From positions 124,001 through 188,000 of the forward strand of contig JAMQCK010000007.1 in NCBI GenBank assembly GCA_024196135.1: a DNA stretch of 64,000 nt, in the 5' to 3' direction. A program made the translations under genes and the position numbers. The DNA is from Pleurotus ostreatus/Saccharomyces cerevisiae fusant. Taxonomy: Eukaryota; Opisthokonta. Every line of letters starts with the position of its first letter. Position 1 is the first letter of the stretch. Of the stretch, positions 34,350-46,439 are shown one piece after another. The notes beneath the pieces were generated by a model. The model was not told the DNA's origin. It did not search any database and worked only from the letters and a program-made list of their open reading frames with translations.

Positions 34350-37035
34350 ATGACCGACATTGCTGTGAGTGCTTTCAGGGAAGCAATAGGCGCCGGTTCA
34401 CATTCAGTGCAGTCCTTCGAGTCGGCATTGAAAGCCATAGTGCAGGCCAAGCACCTATCCGCGTCGAAGATGCAGAAGTTGACGGCAGACGCGATGCAGC
34501 TGCTAGAGGTGCGTTTACGGTCCTCCCTGCGCGCCTATCTTTCTGATGTGCGGGATCGGCACAGCACGACGCTCAGCTGGTCTCTATACTCGCGCGCACC
34601 CATAAATCTCTGTCTGGCTCCCACAAGATCTTCAGCCTCTACGTGATTGACTCTGTTGCTCGTGCTGCTCGATCGAAAGCGAAGAAAGAAGGCTCTGCTG
34701 GCTCTAGCTCCTCTGGCGGCAACGCGTCCTCGTTTCTCACGAAGCTCCAAACCGTGCTCAACGAAGTCTTCCGCGAGATGGTCTCCGGCGGTGTTCCTGA
34801 AGGCAAGGTGAGCAGCACAGTCCATAGATCTGACTTGGTCGTTCGTGTCGTATAGCCCATGGTAGCAACTGCCTCAACGCGGAACAGCGTGTAGGAGCAT
34901 ACTGACGTAGCCGGCACCGCGAGCAGCTTGGTTTCGTCGTATGCGATTGCTACTTTGCGTAGACGAACAGCTGTATACGGTCGCCTCCCTCCTCACTCTT
35001 TGCGTCAAGTAGACCAGTCGACCTAATATTTCGCGCTTGTGCGCTTACAGGAGAAGGCAAACAAAGTCCTTGATATATGGTCCAAGGGGAATACCTTCCC
35101 GACGTCAGTGCTGTCGGGATTGATGGCTACGGTCTCAGCGAACCCAAAAGGTGCTTGTCATATCGAGTTTGCGCTAAGTACTCATTTCATCTGTACAATC
35201 TACGTCTCGATCGCCCGCGCAATTGAACCAATTCGTGAACTGAATCAAAAATGTTTGCTTTCGTCAGAATCCGACGTAGCCAAGTCGAGCGATCCGCGAA
35301 TACGTAGCGCTAGCACGCCGACCGGCCACACCCCGCCGAACGCACCGCTGGCGCCGTCGGTGCAGGCGAATGCGGCCAGTGCGTCGACGCCGCCTGTCCA
35401 AGCCCCATCGGGGCCGGCAGCGGCCGATGCACAGGCTGCACTGCTCGCGCTGCTGACGCAAGCGGCTGCAGCAAAGCAACAGCCCTCAACGTAAGTGATC
35501 TATCTCCTTGCGAGCTACGAACAACTTGCTGAGATGCGCCCAGACAAACACCGACAAATAACACGCCGCCCGGGCAAGCACCACAACTCGGAGCGGCACT
35601 CCTACAACAACTCGGTCTTGCCGCGCAACACAATAACATCCCGCCGCAACCATACCAACAGCCACAGCCAGGATTTGGTGGTCCTAATGGTGCTTACCCG
35701 TATGCTAGTACTTCCCAGTCACCTCCTTATTATGAGGGAAACGGCCCGTACGGACGGCGAGAATACGGGCAGGACCAGTCCCGAAGCCCCAATGACGGTG
35801 GACGTCCATACGATGCGTACTCCCATAACGACCGTGGCGGCGGTCGCGGTCGCGGCTTCAGAGGCGGGTTCCGCGGACGCGGACGCGGTGAGGGCAGGGG
35901 CGGGCGGTGGGACGACCGGAGCCGGCCCCGGGACTGGACTCACGCGCCCCGGCGGAGCAGCCGCTCGCGCAGCCCGCCCGGTAGATACGGTGGTGGGGGT
36001 GGTGGTGGCCGCGGGCGCGACGTGAGGCCCTATAGCCCGCCGCACCGGCCGTCGCTCCCGCAGCGCTCGCCCAGCCCGAGGCGGGTGGCGACGCCGGAGA
36101 CGGGCAAGGACGAGTTTGGGCGGGATATTCGGTCGCCGACGCCTGTGCCGCCGAGCGCGACGCCGGCGGGGAGTAGTCAGGATGGTATGGAGGGTGTAGT
36201 TGCGACGCCTCCCACGTCGGCGCCTCCTCAGCCCATATCCACCGTGCCCATGTCCCCGTCCGTACCTGCGAATATACCGTCTGCCTCGGCGCCCCCACAG
36301 CCGCAGCCCCAGCTCGCACAACCTCAGCCGCAGCTAGCTCATCCCCATCCTCTGCCCTCACAAGCTCAGTCTCCACAAGCTCAAGCTCAAGCTCAACCCG
36401 CACAACCCACTCAACCTCAACCCCACCTCGGCATCGACTCCTTCGACCCCACCACCTTCGACTTCACCGCGCCCGAGTCCTGGGCGGCGCTGGGGCAGCT
36501 GTGGCAGACGACGTACGGGGTGACGCCGTCGGGGGAGGTGCTTATGCAGTTTGTTATGGAAAAGAAAATGCAGGCGGAGTGGGCTGCTGCGGGAGGGATG
36601 GGGATGAACGCGGGTGGGGTGGGGATAGGGATGGGACAGGGTGGGATGGGCACGATGGGTGTAGGAGGTATGGGTATGGGTATGGGTCAGGGAGCGATGG
36701 GTATGGGGAGTATGGGGCAGGGCATGGGTGGCGCCGACATGGGCGGCTGGCGTGGCGGCGCACGCGGCGGGAGAGGCGGCTTCCGTGGGCGAGGGAATGG
36801 CCGGGGTAGTTTCGCGCCTAACGGTCAAACTGGCTTCGCGCACGGCGGGGCGGGGCAGTTCACGCATAGCGCGGCAGGACAGAGTACCGACGCCATCGTG
36901 CTCGGCGGAGACGATACTGGCAGCCCGCCGCAGGTCGAGGCCGCCTCGCCGACATCGGGAGGAGGAGGCCCTGGGGGAAGGATGCAGAAAGTAGGCGACA
37001 AATGGATGTTTGTACGGCAGCCGGCAGCTGCGTGA
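34350..37035 (+). CDS. CID-domain protein (RNA polymerase II CTD-interacting) with RGG/SR and Gly-Met-rich tail
   Basis: Exons 34350-34508, 34565-34807, 35051-35150, 35268-35490, 35544-37035; about 738 aa. Residues 1-165 form a CID, the helical domain that reads phosphorylated polymerase II CTD: FESALKAIVQAKHLSASKMQ, SHKIFSLYVIDSVARAARSK, SFLTKLQTVLNEVFREMVSG, EKANKVLDIWSKGNTFPTSV. Then come Ala/Pro/Gln-rich sequence, RGG repeats (GGGRGRGFRGGFRGRGRGEG), an SR patch, Pro/Gln repeats, GIDSFDPTTFDFTAPESWAA, and a Gly-Met repeat tract (36590-36740). The layout resembles SCAF/Nrd1-type transcription termination or RNA-processing factors, but no RRM is visible. The 243-nt intron 34808-35050 is long for this window and may hide a small exon. 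Confidence 0.82.
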
Positions 37036-37299
37036 TGATGAACAAGATATTGCCATACGTACCTATCTGGGCGCTGGACTCGAATTTTCTTGTAAAGCCT
37101 GTCCTTTCGTGTACATAGTACAGGTCACCTCTTACACCTATCTCCTTCCTACGTACTTATATCCTCCTCTCCCATGTATGTATTACACTGTTACAGTGTT
37201 GTCAATATTCTCTTCTCGCTGTGCTGTCCATATTCTCGCCGCACTGTGCCATTACACCGTGTCGCCAACACCCTCTTCTCACCTCCCGCCAACACCCCA

Positions 37300-38618
37300 T
37301 CACACCGTACTATCCCCACCCTCATCCACACTGTACAACCGATAGTGATCGCGCTCTCTCCTTCCATCATCGCGATAGAGCACCCTCGGTAGATGCGAGA
37401 CCTCGGCGAGGAGGGGCGAGGGCCAGTACATGAGGTAGGAGATCGTGGCGAATCCGGCGCCGAGGAGGGAGCCGACGATCACGTCTTCTTTGTGGTGGCG
37501 CTGGGGGGTGGGGAGGTTAGGGGGGTTGAGGGGGAAGGGAGAGTAGGTGTGGAGGGAGAGGATGAAAGGTCAGGGAGGACCGAGAGAAGTTTAGAAGGAG
37601 CGCGAGGACAGAAAGGCTCGAATAATGATAATAAAAGGCACATACGTAGTCTTCGAGCCGGCTGATGGCGACCCATGTAGCCCAGATGAGGGGGAGCATC
37701 GCGATGAGGAAGCGCAGCATTCGGCTTGGCACTATGCTGACCGGCGCGGGGCTGGAAAAGCACCACGCGCCCGTCTGGCCAGCGATCCAGAGCGAAAGGA
37801 GCATCATTCCGCTAAAGGCGCTACGAATGTGACGCGTGAAGATGAGATCGCAGCTGGAACAACCGACAACTTACGTCGACGAGTGACCGGAAGGGAATGA
37901 TTTCCGACCTTCCTCGATCGTGGATAGCTTGCTGGGTAGCGTGAGGCAGGCAATCACTGAGCGGATTTGCGGATACATACCCCGTGCAAGCGGCCGTGGC
38001 TGCGTCCCATTTGCAGCGATACAAAAAATCAGGACGTAGGCGACCTTGCAGACGGTCAAGTTATGGTATATAATATAGAGACTGACGAGCTTACCGACAA
38101 GATGCTTGACGAATTCCGTGATGACAGCAGTCCATCCTCTGCACCGATGAGTTACGAACGGCGAAGCGGCCGACGAACTGACCTAGACGATGCAAGCGCT
38201 AATGCGCCGTGATGAATATCCATGAGCGACCTCCTCTTGAGGCCAACAAGCGCCATTAGGGCGGCAGGTACAGCGAAAGCTACGACATGATTGAACCAGC
38301 TTGGTACTCTGTCATTTAACGAGTTTAGAGGTACACATATGCGAAGGACGAGTATAACTGACTGGTTATGATGATGGTCATGAGAAATAAGGGGGTCGTC
38401 GGGGGAGAATTCACGATGATAGACAGGAAATAGGTCGATAACATAGGAGGCTACCCAAAGGCAGCCTACCACAATCCTACAGAATAAGCCGTTGAGTCTC
38501 CTGATCCTGGACGATGAAGAAAGAATTACCAGTCCATCAGATATGCTTTGTCAAACCAGTCAAGACTATCCTCCCCGAAGGTTTCGCGTAGTCTTTGCAG
38601 CACCAGGGTGCGATCCAT
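37300..38618 (-). CDS. DPP1: PAP2-family lipid phosphatase (diacylglycerol pyrophosphate / phosphatidate phosphatase)
   Basis: Spliced gene; exon 1 is 38618-38530 and the last exon ends at 37300. Translation order: LDWFDKAYLMDWIVVGCLWV (TM1), a second hydrophobic segment HVVAFAVPAALMALVGLKRR, VKHLVGRLRPDFLYRCKWDA (PAP2 motif 1, built across an intron), RKSFPSGHSST and MMLLSLWIAGQTGAWCF (motif 2), LRFLIAMLPLIWATWVAISR with LEDY (motif 3 region), VIVGSLLGAGFATISYLMYW (last TM). This is the Dpp1/Lpp1 group that dephosphorylates phosphatidic acid and diacylglycerol pyrophosphate in vacuole or Golgi membranes. The terminal 30 residues are charged. Internal exon bounds between 37480 and 38150 are approximate. 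Confidence 0.87.
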
Positions 38619-38789
38619 CTTGTGAGCAGCGTCCTATGACGCACACGTGAAGGTAGGGAACAACAAGCGTGGGAAGCACGCGCGGTGTGACATTCCTGTG
38701 ACAGGTCGCGTTTTGCGGGACGGCGCGTCTTTGCAATCAACCTTTGCGTAAACCAAACCAAACTCACAGAGGGCACTCTTTGACGCGCC
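38619..38789. promoter_or_regulatory. Short divergent promoter, DPP1-like / DNMT5
   Basis: Only 171 bp separate the two start codons, so both promoters must lie in this segment or overlap the other gene's 5' UTR. It holds a run of CAAACCAAAC-type sequence at about 38752-38763 and no canonical TATA box. Confidence 0.45.
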
Positions 38790-41700
38790 ATGGCGCAAAA
38801 GAGCCTCTTCTCATTCGGCTTCAAGGGTCAGAACCAGGCGAAGGCACCGACGAAGGACGACGCAGACGTGGACATGCCTACTGCGAGCAGCTCGAAGAAG
38901 CAGACGAAACCGAAGGCGAAGGTGTCGCAGTCCATGAAGGCAAAACCAAAGCCAAAGCCACAGCCCAAGAAGAAGAAGCCCGCACCCAAATCTAAGCGCA
39001 AGGGTGGCGACGATGACGAGGACGAAGATGTCCCCTCCAGTGACGGCGAGAACGACGCCCAGTCAGACGACGATTACCAAGAACCGGAGGGCTCGGGAAA
39101 GGAAGACAGCGACGAAGACGCTCTCGAGGCCGATGAAGACGCGTCGGACGACAACATGGCCGTAGAGGAAGACCTGGAGGAGAGCGAAGACGAGAAGCCG
39201 CAGCGCGCGAAGGCCAGCAAGGGCCTGAAGATGCAGGGGAAGCTCAAGGACAAGGACATCGCGAACCTCCCTCCCATTCACGAGATTACCGACATCTTCC
39301 GCGACATCGTTCGTCGTAGTCCCGCCCTCAAGAACCTGGCCGAGCATATCACTGGACGCAAACTCCGTGTCGCCACCATGTGTTCGGGCACCGAGTCTCC
39401 CCTGCTGGCGTTGGACCTCATCTGCACCTATGTGAAGGAGCTATACGACGTTGAGATCGGTGTCGAACATGTTTTCTCCTGTGAAATCGAGCCGTTCAAG
39501 CAAGGTTACATCGAGCGCAACTTCATGCCGCCCCTCCTGTTCCGAGACGTCTGCGAGCTAGGGGACGCCGAAGCGTGCGTTTTCGTACTTTGTCCGCGTA
39601 TACTCAACTGACATTGTATTGCAGTCACACCGCTTTCGGAGCTCTGGCTCCCGTGCCCGGCGACGTAGACCTCCTGGTCGCGGGCACCTCTTGCGTCGAC
39701 TTCTCCAACCTCAACAACCAGAAGCAGACCATCGACGGCGCCGGCGAGTCCGCGCGCACCTTCCGCGGCATGATGTCGTGGATTACCAACCACCGGCCGC
39801 CGTTAGTCATCCTGGAGAACGTCTGCAGCGCGCCCTGGGACGAGGTCAAGAAGCACTTCGAGTCCAAGGGCTACAGCGCGGCGTTCAAGCGGTTTGATAC
39901 GAAGAATTACTATATTCCACATACGCGGACGAGAGGGTATCTCGTTGCGGTGGACCAGAAGCACTCGGGCGTGCCGGCGCAGTGGTCACAGATGGTTATG
40001 GCCATGCAACGGCATGCGTCGTCGCCTATTGACTCGTTCCTGCTCGCTTCGGACGACCCCCGTATTTTCCAGTCCCGTCAGAAGCTCGTGCAAGAGTCCG
40101 CGCAGGCCTTGGAGAAGAAGTCGGGCCGTACGGACTGGGGACGATGTGAGTCCCGACATGCTCGAGCAAGGCTTGAAGAAAGGTTGGGCAACAAGCGACC
40201 ACTGACCTACTGGGAAAGCGGTACGTATTTTCGCTAATTGAAGATACCGTATGCTGATTGCTCGTCCTAGGTGGCACTTGCAAGTTGCCTGAACACGCTT
40301 GGAATGACTGGGGAAGTGCCCAGGTCGAGCGCGTCTGGGATCTGATGGACATTCTTACCTTGCGCATGGCTTCCAAGGATAACGTCGATCCCAACTACAA
40401 GACGTAAGTGAATGTCGTTTCTTCGCCCTGCATTGTCGCTTATAGCCCTTGTAGGCACGTATGGAACCTGTCCCAGAACGTCGACCGCACCACCGGCAGC
40501 AACGCCATAGGTATCTGCCCTTGCCTGACGCCCAACATGATCGCCTTCATCACCAACCGCGGTGGGCCCCTCGTCGGCCTCGAGGCGCTCTCGCTACAAG
40601 GTCTCCCCGTCGACAAGCTCCTTCTGACGCGCGAGTCCGAAGACCAGCTGGCCGACCTCGCCGGCAACGCCATGTCGTCCACCGTCGTTGGATCCTGCGT
40701 CATCGCGGCGCTCCTCGCTGGCAAGAAGCTGCTCAAAGCCGGCAGCGAAAGCCAGTCGTATGAGAAGAAGAAGGACCTGGTCGACGAGGATGAAGTGCCC
40801 CAGGAGACGCAGAAAGCGGTCGAGAGCCTGGCCGCGCGCACGGAGGATCGCATCGTTGGGGAGGAGGACTTGGTGTTCCACAAGCTGGAGCTCTTCCCGA
40901 CGCGGCAGCGACCCCTTCCCGAGTTGCTCGAACTGGTGCATCGCAGTAGGCGCATGTGCTCGTGCGAGGGGAGGACGGACCAGACGAAGAATACGCTCCT
41001 GCGCTGCTCTAACTGTTTGAGCACGATATGCAACCGCTGCGTTCGTACGGGCGAACATCACGATCTACAGGTGGTCGACTTAGCCGCGGAGGCGCGCTTG
41101 TATCCTGCGGATGTGGCGCGCGATCTGAAGGAGGCGCTGCCGATGTGCGTTCGGGTGCCGGATGTGACCGCCGAGTTCCTCGACGACCTGGCCGCGAATG
41201 GAGGCTGCGACACCGCTGACAAGGACTACGTCAAGTGGAGGGACGCGTTCCTACGTGCTTGCTCGTCGGACATCCGCTTCTCCGAGGTCAAGCGCCAGGA
41301 GGTGTGGACGGCTGTCTATACCTCAGTTCATGCCACCCTCGAGCTCATCCTCGAGCCCAAGTGCGTCGAGTGGAGGTTGTACGCCAAGGCCGATCCGGAG
41401 GAACTCAGCCAATCTGAGATTCGGCGCACGCTGTCGAAGGCGGTTGCGCGTCTGCAGTGCGACGGCGATGACCTGACGTCGGGCAAGTGGGCCATCGCCC
41501 TGCCCGTTCAGCGCGATATCACCGTCCGGATCGCTGCGGTGGGCGAGCCTGTCCCTTCCTGGCGCAACCGACTGGGCCTGGAGGACTTCAAGGACGAGTT
41601 CGCGTCGTCGCAGATCAGGGTCAGCGTCGCGGACGAGGACATGCTTCACCTGGACAGCGACATCTCCGGTGTCTACGACCTGTTCCCGAAGTGCGGCACG

Positions 41701-44700
41701 GCGAATGGAGCGCTGCATAAGAAGCAGAGCGATGACCCTGACGCGCGTCCTTTGTGGTTCTTCCTCGACCCGCACCCGGTGTTCAAGGACGATCATTTCG
41801 TGTTCTCGCATAGCAACAGGCGTCATGAGTATAAGGAGACTCGGGCGCTTGTATGTCGTGTGGAGGATATCAATTGGGCGCCTCCGACTGGAGAAGAGGA
41901 GCAGGAGGTTCAGTGTCGGACTCCCTGTCAGTGGGTCCCTATCGAATCCTTCAAACTACAGGTGAGTCGCTGATTTTGTTTTGTGGTGAGCAGCACTGAC
42001 CCCAGTCCTAGGTCACGACTATTCAGGACGCGAAGTTTGGCACTCCCGCGCGGACTCTGCTGGACTCGATGGGCGATGATGCCTGCTCGTACGCGACTGC
42101 ATTGCTGTCCTGCGTCATCCCTATGCAGGCCTCATCCGCCATGGACTGGCCGCAAGGTGACTGGCGCACCGTCGACAAGATTCACGAACGCACCGTGTTC
42201 AAGGCGACGGCGTGGCTTTTCGAGCGCAGTCGCTCCATGAGCGACATGTTCAATCAGTGGCAGTCCGTCGCATGCGACCACCCTGGTCGCTGCGATCGAT
42301 GTGCGCCAAAGTCGCCTGCAATCCACTGGATCCCCGCCCGTGGCAAGAAGATGGTCGCCATCGAGGACGCCGCGGAAGCTGGAGAGTACGAGCGTCGGCT
42401 CAAGCGACGTCCGAGTCCTTTCGTGATTCAGTGGAAGCGCGACGAGGCAGGACTCTGCCAGCTGCGGATTGGCAATAACATCCCGTCGCTTTTGCACCGT
42501 GCACAGGCCAACCTTCCACCAACAATCCTCGACGCTTCGCCGCTCAAGCTATCCTTCCGCCTGAACACCGCGTACATCGCCGCATACACAAGCTCATTGG
42601 CGAAGTTCACGATGAAGAGCAACAAGCAGGATCCGGAGCACAAGCAGCCGCCTCACTTCAAGATCCCCTTGCGCAAGGAGCAGCGGCGCTCGCTGAGCTG
42701 GATGATCGCGCAGGAGGCTCCTGATGCGCCACCCTTCCCTGAGGAGGAGATCGCGGAAGCTGTGCTGGAACCTCTGCAATGGCGTGCGGAGGCCCGGGCA
42801 GTCCGCGAAGTTCGTGTGCGCGGTGGTGTGCTTGCAGATGCTGTCGGATACGGCAAGACCGCGATCTCGTTGGCGCTCATCGACTGCAACCAGAAGAAGG
42901 TCGAGACGGAACACGAGGACGCCGACGACATCTATGGCAAGATCTCCATTAAGGCGACCCTCATCGTCGTTCCTCCGCACTTGATCAAGCAGTGGGAGTC
43001 CGAGGTCGAGAAGTTTACGAAGAAACACTTCGACGTGCTGGTCCTGTCGTCGCATGCGAACATCAACACGAAGACCATTGAGGACTACGAGGATGCCGAT
43101 ATCATCATCGCCGCCTCTAACCTCTTCAAGAGCGATAAGTACCTGGACAACCTTGCTTCCATCGCCGGATGTGGCTCGTTCCCGTCGAGCGACGGCCGTT
43201 ACTTCGATGCACATCTGGAGCGGACCCTCAAGGCCATGAATGAGAAGACGGAGATCCTGAAGACGGAAGGTCCGGCGGCTTTGTTGGCCAAGATGAAGGA
43301 GGACAGGAAGCGAAGTGAGTATGACCTGTTCCTGTGTTGAAAAGTTACTCATCGGGATGCAGTGCGAGATGAAGAAGCGGCTGCTGCTGCCGCTGCGGCG
43401 ATGCCGTCGAAGCGCCTGAAGGGCAAGAAGCTGCGCGAGGCCACGGAGAAGGTGACTGTCACGACCAGCAGTGCTGCGTCCAGCAGCGCGGCCCCAACAC
43501 CAGTACCCTCGTCTCCCGCCAGCGCCACCTCGTCCTCCACACGAGTTGAGGTCGTCATCGAAAGGCGTCCAGATCTTACTGGCATCACCGGGAGCGATGA
43601 TGAGGAAGAGGAGGCGCCGAAGCGCAGCTTGGGCAAACGTCGCTCTGCTAAGAAGGTCATCATTTCAGACGATGAGGACAGCGACGTCAAGCCCGCTAAG
43701 CGCCCCGCTGTTAAGAAGGGCAAAAAGCGTGCCCTCGACTCCGACGACGACTTCGAGATGGTGTCGGCAGGCGACGAGTCCGACGAGGAGGTTGAGGAAG
43801 AGGAGGACGAAGACGCGCCGGCTGCCAAGAAGCGAAAAGGTGCCACCAAGGCGACAGTGACGCGCAGGGCGTCATCGACGTCCGGCAGCTCCACTGCAGC
43901 CTCTTCGGACATGGAGGTCGACGACGCGCCCAAAAAGGGCAAGAAGCGAAAGGCGGCGGACGACGACAAGAAGCCTGCGAAGAAGGTCGATCGCATGGCC
44001 ACTGACCCCTGGAAACTCGGTTCGACAGCGGTCAAGAATGACTGGACGAAGATGAAGGCGCCGCCGCTCGAGATGTTCCACTTCGCCCGTAAGATCATCG
44101 ACGAGTATACGTATCTGGACGGCAAGGTGTTGTCTTTGGTCACCAAGCACTCTGCGTCGCGGATATGGGTCTTGTCTGGCACGCCGCCAATCCATAACTT
44201 CGCCGCGCTGAAGACGATCTCCAACTTCTTGAACATCCATCTGGGAGTTGACGATGTTGGCGAGGGGAATGCGAAGACTTCGGCTGAGCTCAAGAAGAGG
44301 GCTCGCGATCAGACAGGTGCGCTAATCGATTCGCTTGCTATGTGCAAACTTGTCTAACTCGATACCGTAGCCGCTGAGAACTTCCACTCTTTCCGCGAGG
44401 TTCATAGCAACGAATGGCATGCGCACCGCCTCGAGCATGGACAGGCGTTCTTGGATCAGTTTGTCCGACAGGTCAGTCACATCGTTCGTCTAATGCATCT
44501 TGTACTGACACACCGCAGAACGTAGCTGAGATCGACGAGATCCCTTGGACAACAAAGGTACATTGGGTCAAGCTACCCGCGGCCGAGTACGCGTGCTATC
44601 TCGAGCTCGCGCACTACCTCCTTGGGTTGGACATGCAGGCGAAGAAGACGAAGAAGTCGGACAGCGATCGCGAGAAGCGACTTGCCCAAGCGCTGGGCGA

Positions 44701-46032
44701 GAGCCAGTACGTATCTAGTGTGTTTCGACTTGCGCAATCTGACCATCCCTTGCAGAGATGCCACTGAAGCTTTGCTCAAACACTGCTCTCACTTCGACCT
44801 TCAGTTGAAGCAGATCAACGCCATCACCGCCTGCGACGCTATTGTCCAAGAGCGCGAGCGTCAGAGGGATGACAACATTGGGGAGCTGAAGAAGGCCATA
44901 AAGGAGCGGGCGAAGGAGGAGGAAAAGATATGGTCAGCCATCCCGCAGGCACCCGAGTCCCTCTTCCACTCGTGGGTGCGCACCATGCTCACCAGTGGGA
45001 CGGAGGACAAGGAGGCGACGGGTATCATTCGCGAGATGCTCACGGCCCTCAACGTCAAAACGCGTCCCAAGCCTCTCAAGGACAGCAACGACAAGCTGCC
45101 CGAAAAGCACAAGGAGCGTATCTGGGCCCATCGCGAGGCTACGCACGAACTCCGGAAGCTTGTAACCGAGCTCATCGGCCGCATACGTGCTTTGCGGTTC
45201 TTCACCCTCATCCGCGACTTCCAGCAGGAGCGGGAGGAGGCGTACACTATCAGCTGCTCACACTGTGGGCGGGAGGACGTGACGAAGGAGGAAGCAGGTG
45301 TATTCTCGTCGTGTGGGCATGCTGGGTGCTTGACGTGCTTGCACGCGTGCGCCGCGGAGGAGAAGTGCGTGGAGGAGAACAATGGCTGCAGGGCCCTTGC
45401 GCGGAGAATCAACATCGTAGAGGCCAAGGTCCTCGGTGTCGACAATGTGGCCCGGGATGGCAAGGGGAGGCACTACGGTCGCAAGCTCGAGGAGGTCGTC
45501 AAGCTCATCAAGTAAGAGTTCCCCACACCATCTTTTTTGCATTAGCTGATCTGTTCTCTTCAGTGGCTTGCCAAAGGACGAACGCGTTCTCCTGTTCGTC
45601 CAGTTCGCCGACCTGACGAAGAAGGTCTCGGAGGCGCTTGACTACCACAAGATCCCGCACCTCGAGATCAAGGGCAGCGCGTCTGCCCGCAGTACCGCGC
45701 TGGACAAGTTCCAGAACGGCAGCAAGGAGCGCGTCCTGCTGCTCAACGTTCGCGATGAGAGCGCGAGCGGGGCGAACCTGACTTGCGCGAACCACGCGAT
45801 CTTCCTGTCGCCCCTGCATGCGCCAACGAAGGAGCTGTACCAGGCATGGGAGACGCAGGCAGTCGGCCGTGTTGTTCGCTATGGGCAGCAAAAGCCCGTG
45901 CAAATCCACCGTTTCATCACGATGGACACTATTGACTCGGAGATTTTCGAGAAGCAGCACGCCGACTTGGCGCAGCAGGGGAAGGCTATCGAGGATGTCA
46001 CTCGCGCGGTGGACGCGATGGAGGTGGACTAA
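38790..46032 (+). CDS. DMT5: DNMT5-type cytosine-5 DNA methyltransferase with RING and SNF2 ATPase
   Basis: Ten exons: 38790-39574, 39625-40220, 40271-40403, 40455-41961, 42012-43314, 43363-44316, 44371-44471, 44519-44706, 44756-45511, 45564-46032; about 2,263 aa. After a charged, disordered N-terminus (~1-160), the methyltransferase shows motif I VATMCSGTESPLLALDL (~197), the catalytic Cys loop AGTSCVDFSNLN (~282) and motif VI ENV (~322). A Cys-rich RING/PHD-like segment (CSNCLSTICNRC) lies at ~673. The SNF2 part has GVLADAVGYGKTAISLALI (~1286), IVVPPHLIKQWESEVEKF, motif II DEYT (~1687), SGTPP (~1712), a RING near 2020 (CSHCG...CGHAGCLTC), and the helicase C lobe (ERVLLFVQFADLTKKV, GRVVRYGQQKPVQIHRF). 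Known role of Dnmt5: ATP-dependent maintenance methylation of hemimethylated CpG. A ~200-residue acidic/basic insertion splits the ATPase (43380-43990). Confidence 0.96.
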
Positions 46033-46439
46033 GCAGGTGTCGATCTTTTGGGGTAATTTATCTCATCTTTTACTTATCTGTATACCATCTGTCTTGCATA
46101 GAGGCGTAATGTCCTAGCATTTAGAGATACGCTGTACGTTACTTGCTTTGATCATCGTGTTGTCCAGTGGCTCGCATCGTTGTCAATACCTATACTCTCT
46201 TCATACTCACATGAAGTTTGCTGGACGTGATAGGACAAAGCCTGAGCCTGGTGGGTGCGTATACTCCGTGAAGAACGAGGCGGTATGCCTTGTCAACTGT
46301 TATGGTGAATGTCTGAGCGGAACAAGTGAACAAATAAGCATTTGTTTGTTCCCCTTCGATCGCGACTTGACGCACGCCTTCATTGTCCCCCGCGCGTGTC
46401 GTTCTCCCTTCGTCGCTCTCAAAAACATTACTGTCCACC
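46033..46439. other. Intergenic region between DNMT5 and PRP4
   Basis: 407 bp containing the DNMT5 3' end and the PRP4 upstream region. A pyrimidine-rich CCCTTCGTCGCTCTC stretch precedes the PRP4 start. No gene seen. Confidence 0.4.

Noticed and set aside
35719..36403. 200- and 181-codon minus-strand frames
   Set aside because: Low-complexity antisense shadows of the RGG/SR part of the CID-domain gene.
40594..41061. 155-codon minus-strand frame inside DNMT5
   Set aside because: Antisense to a well-supported exon, no domain.
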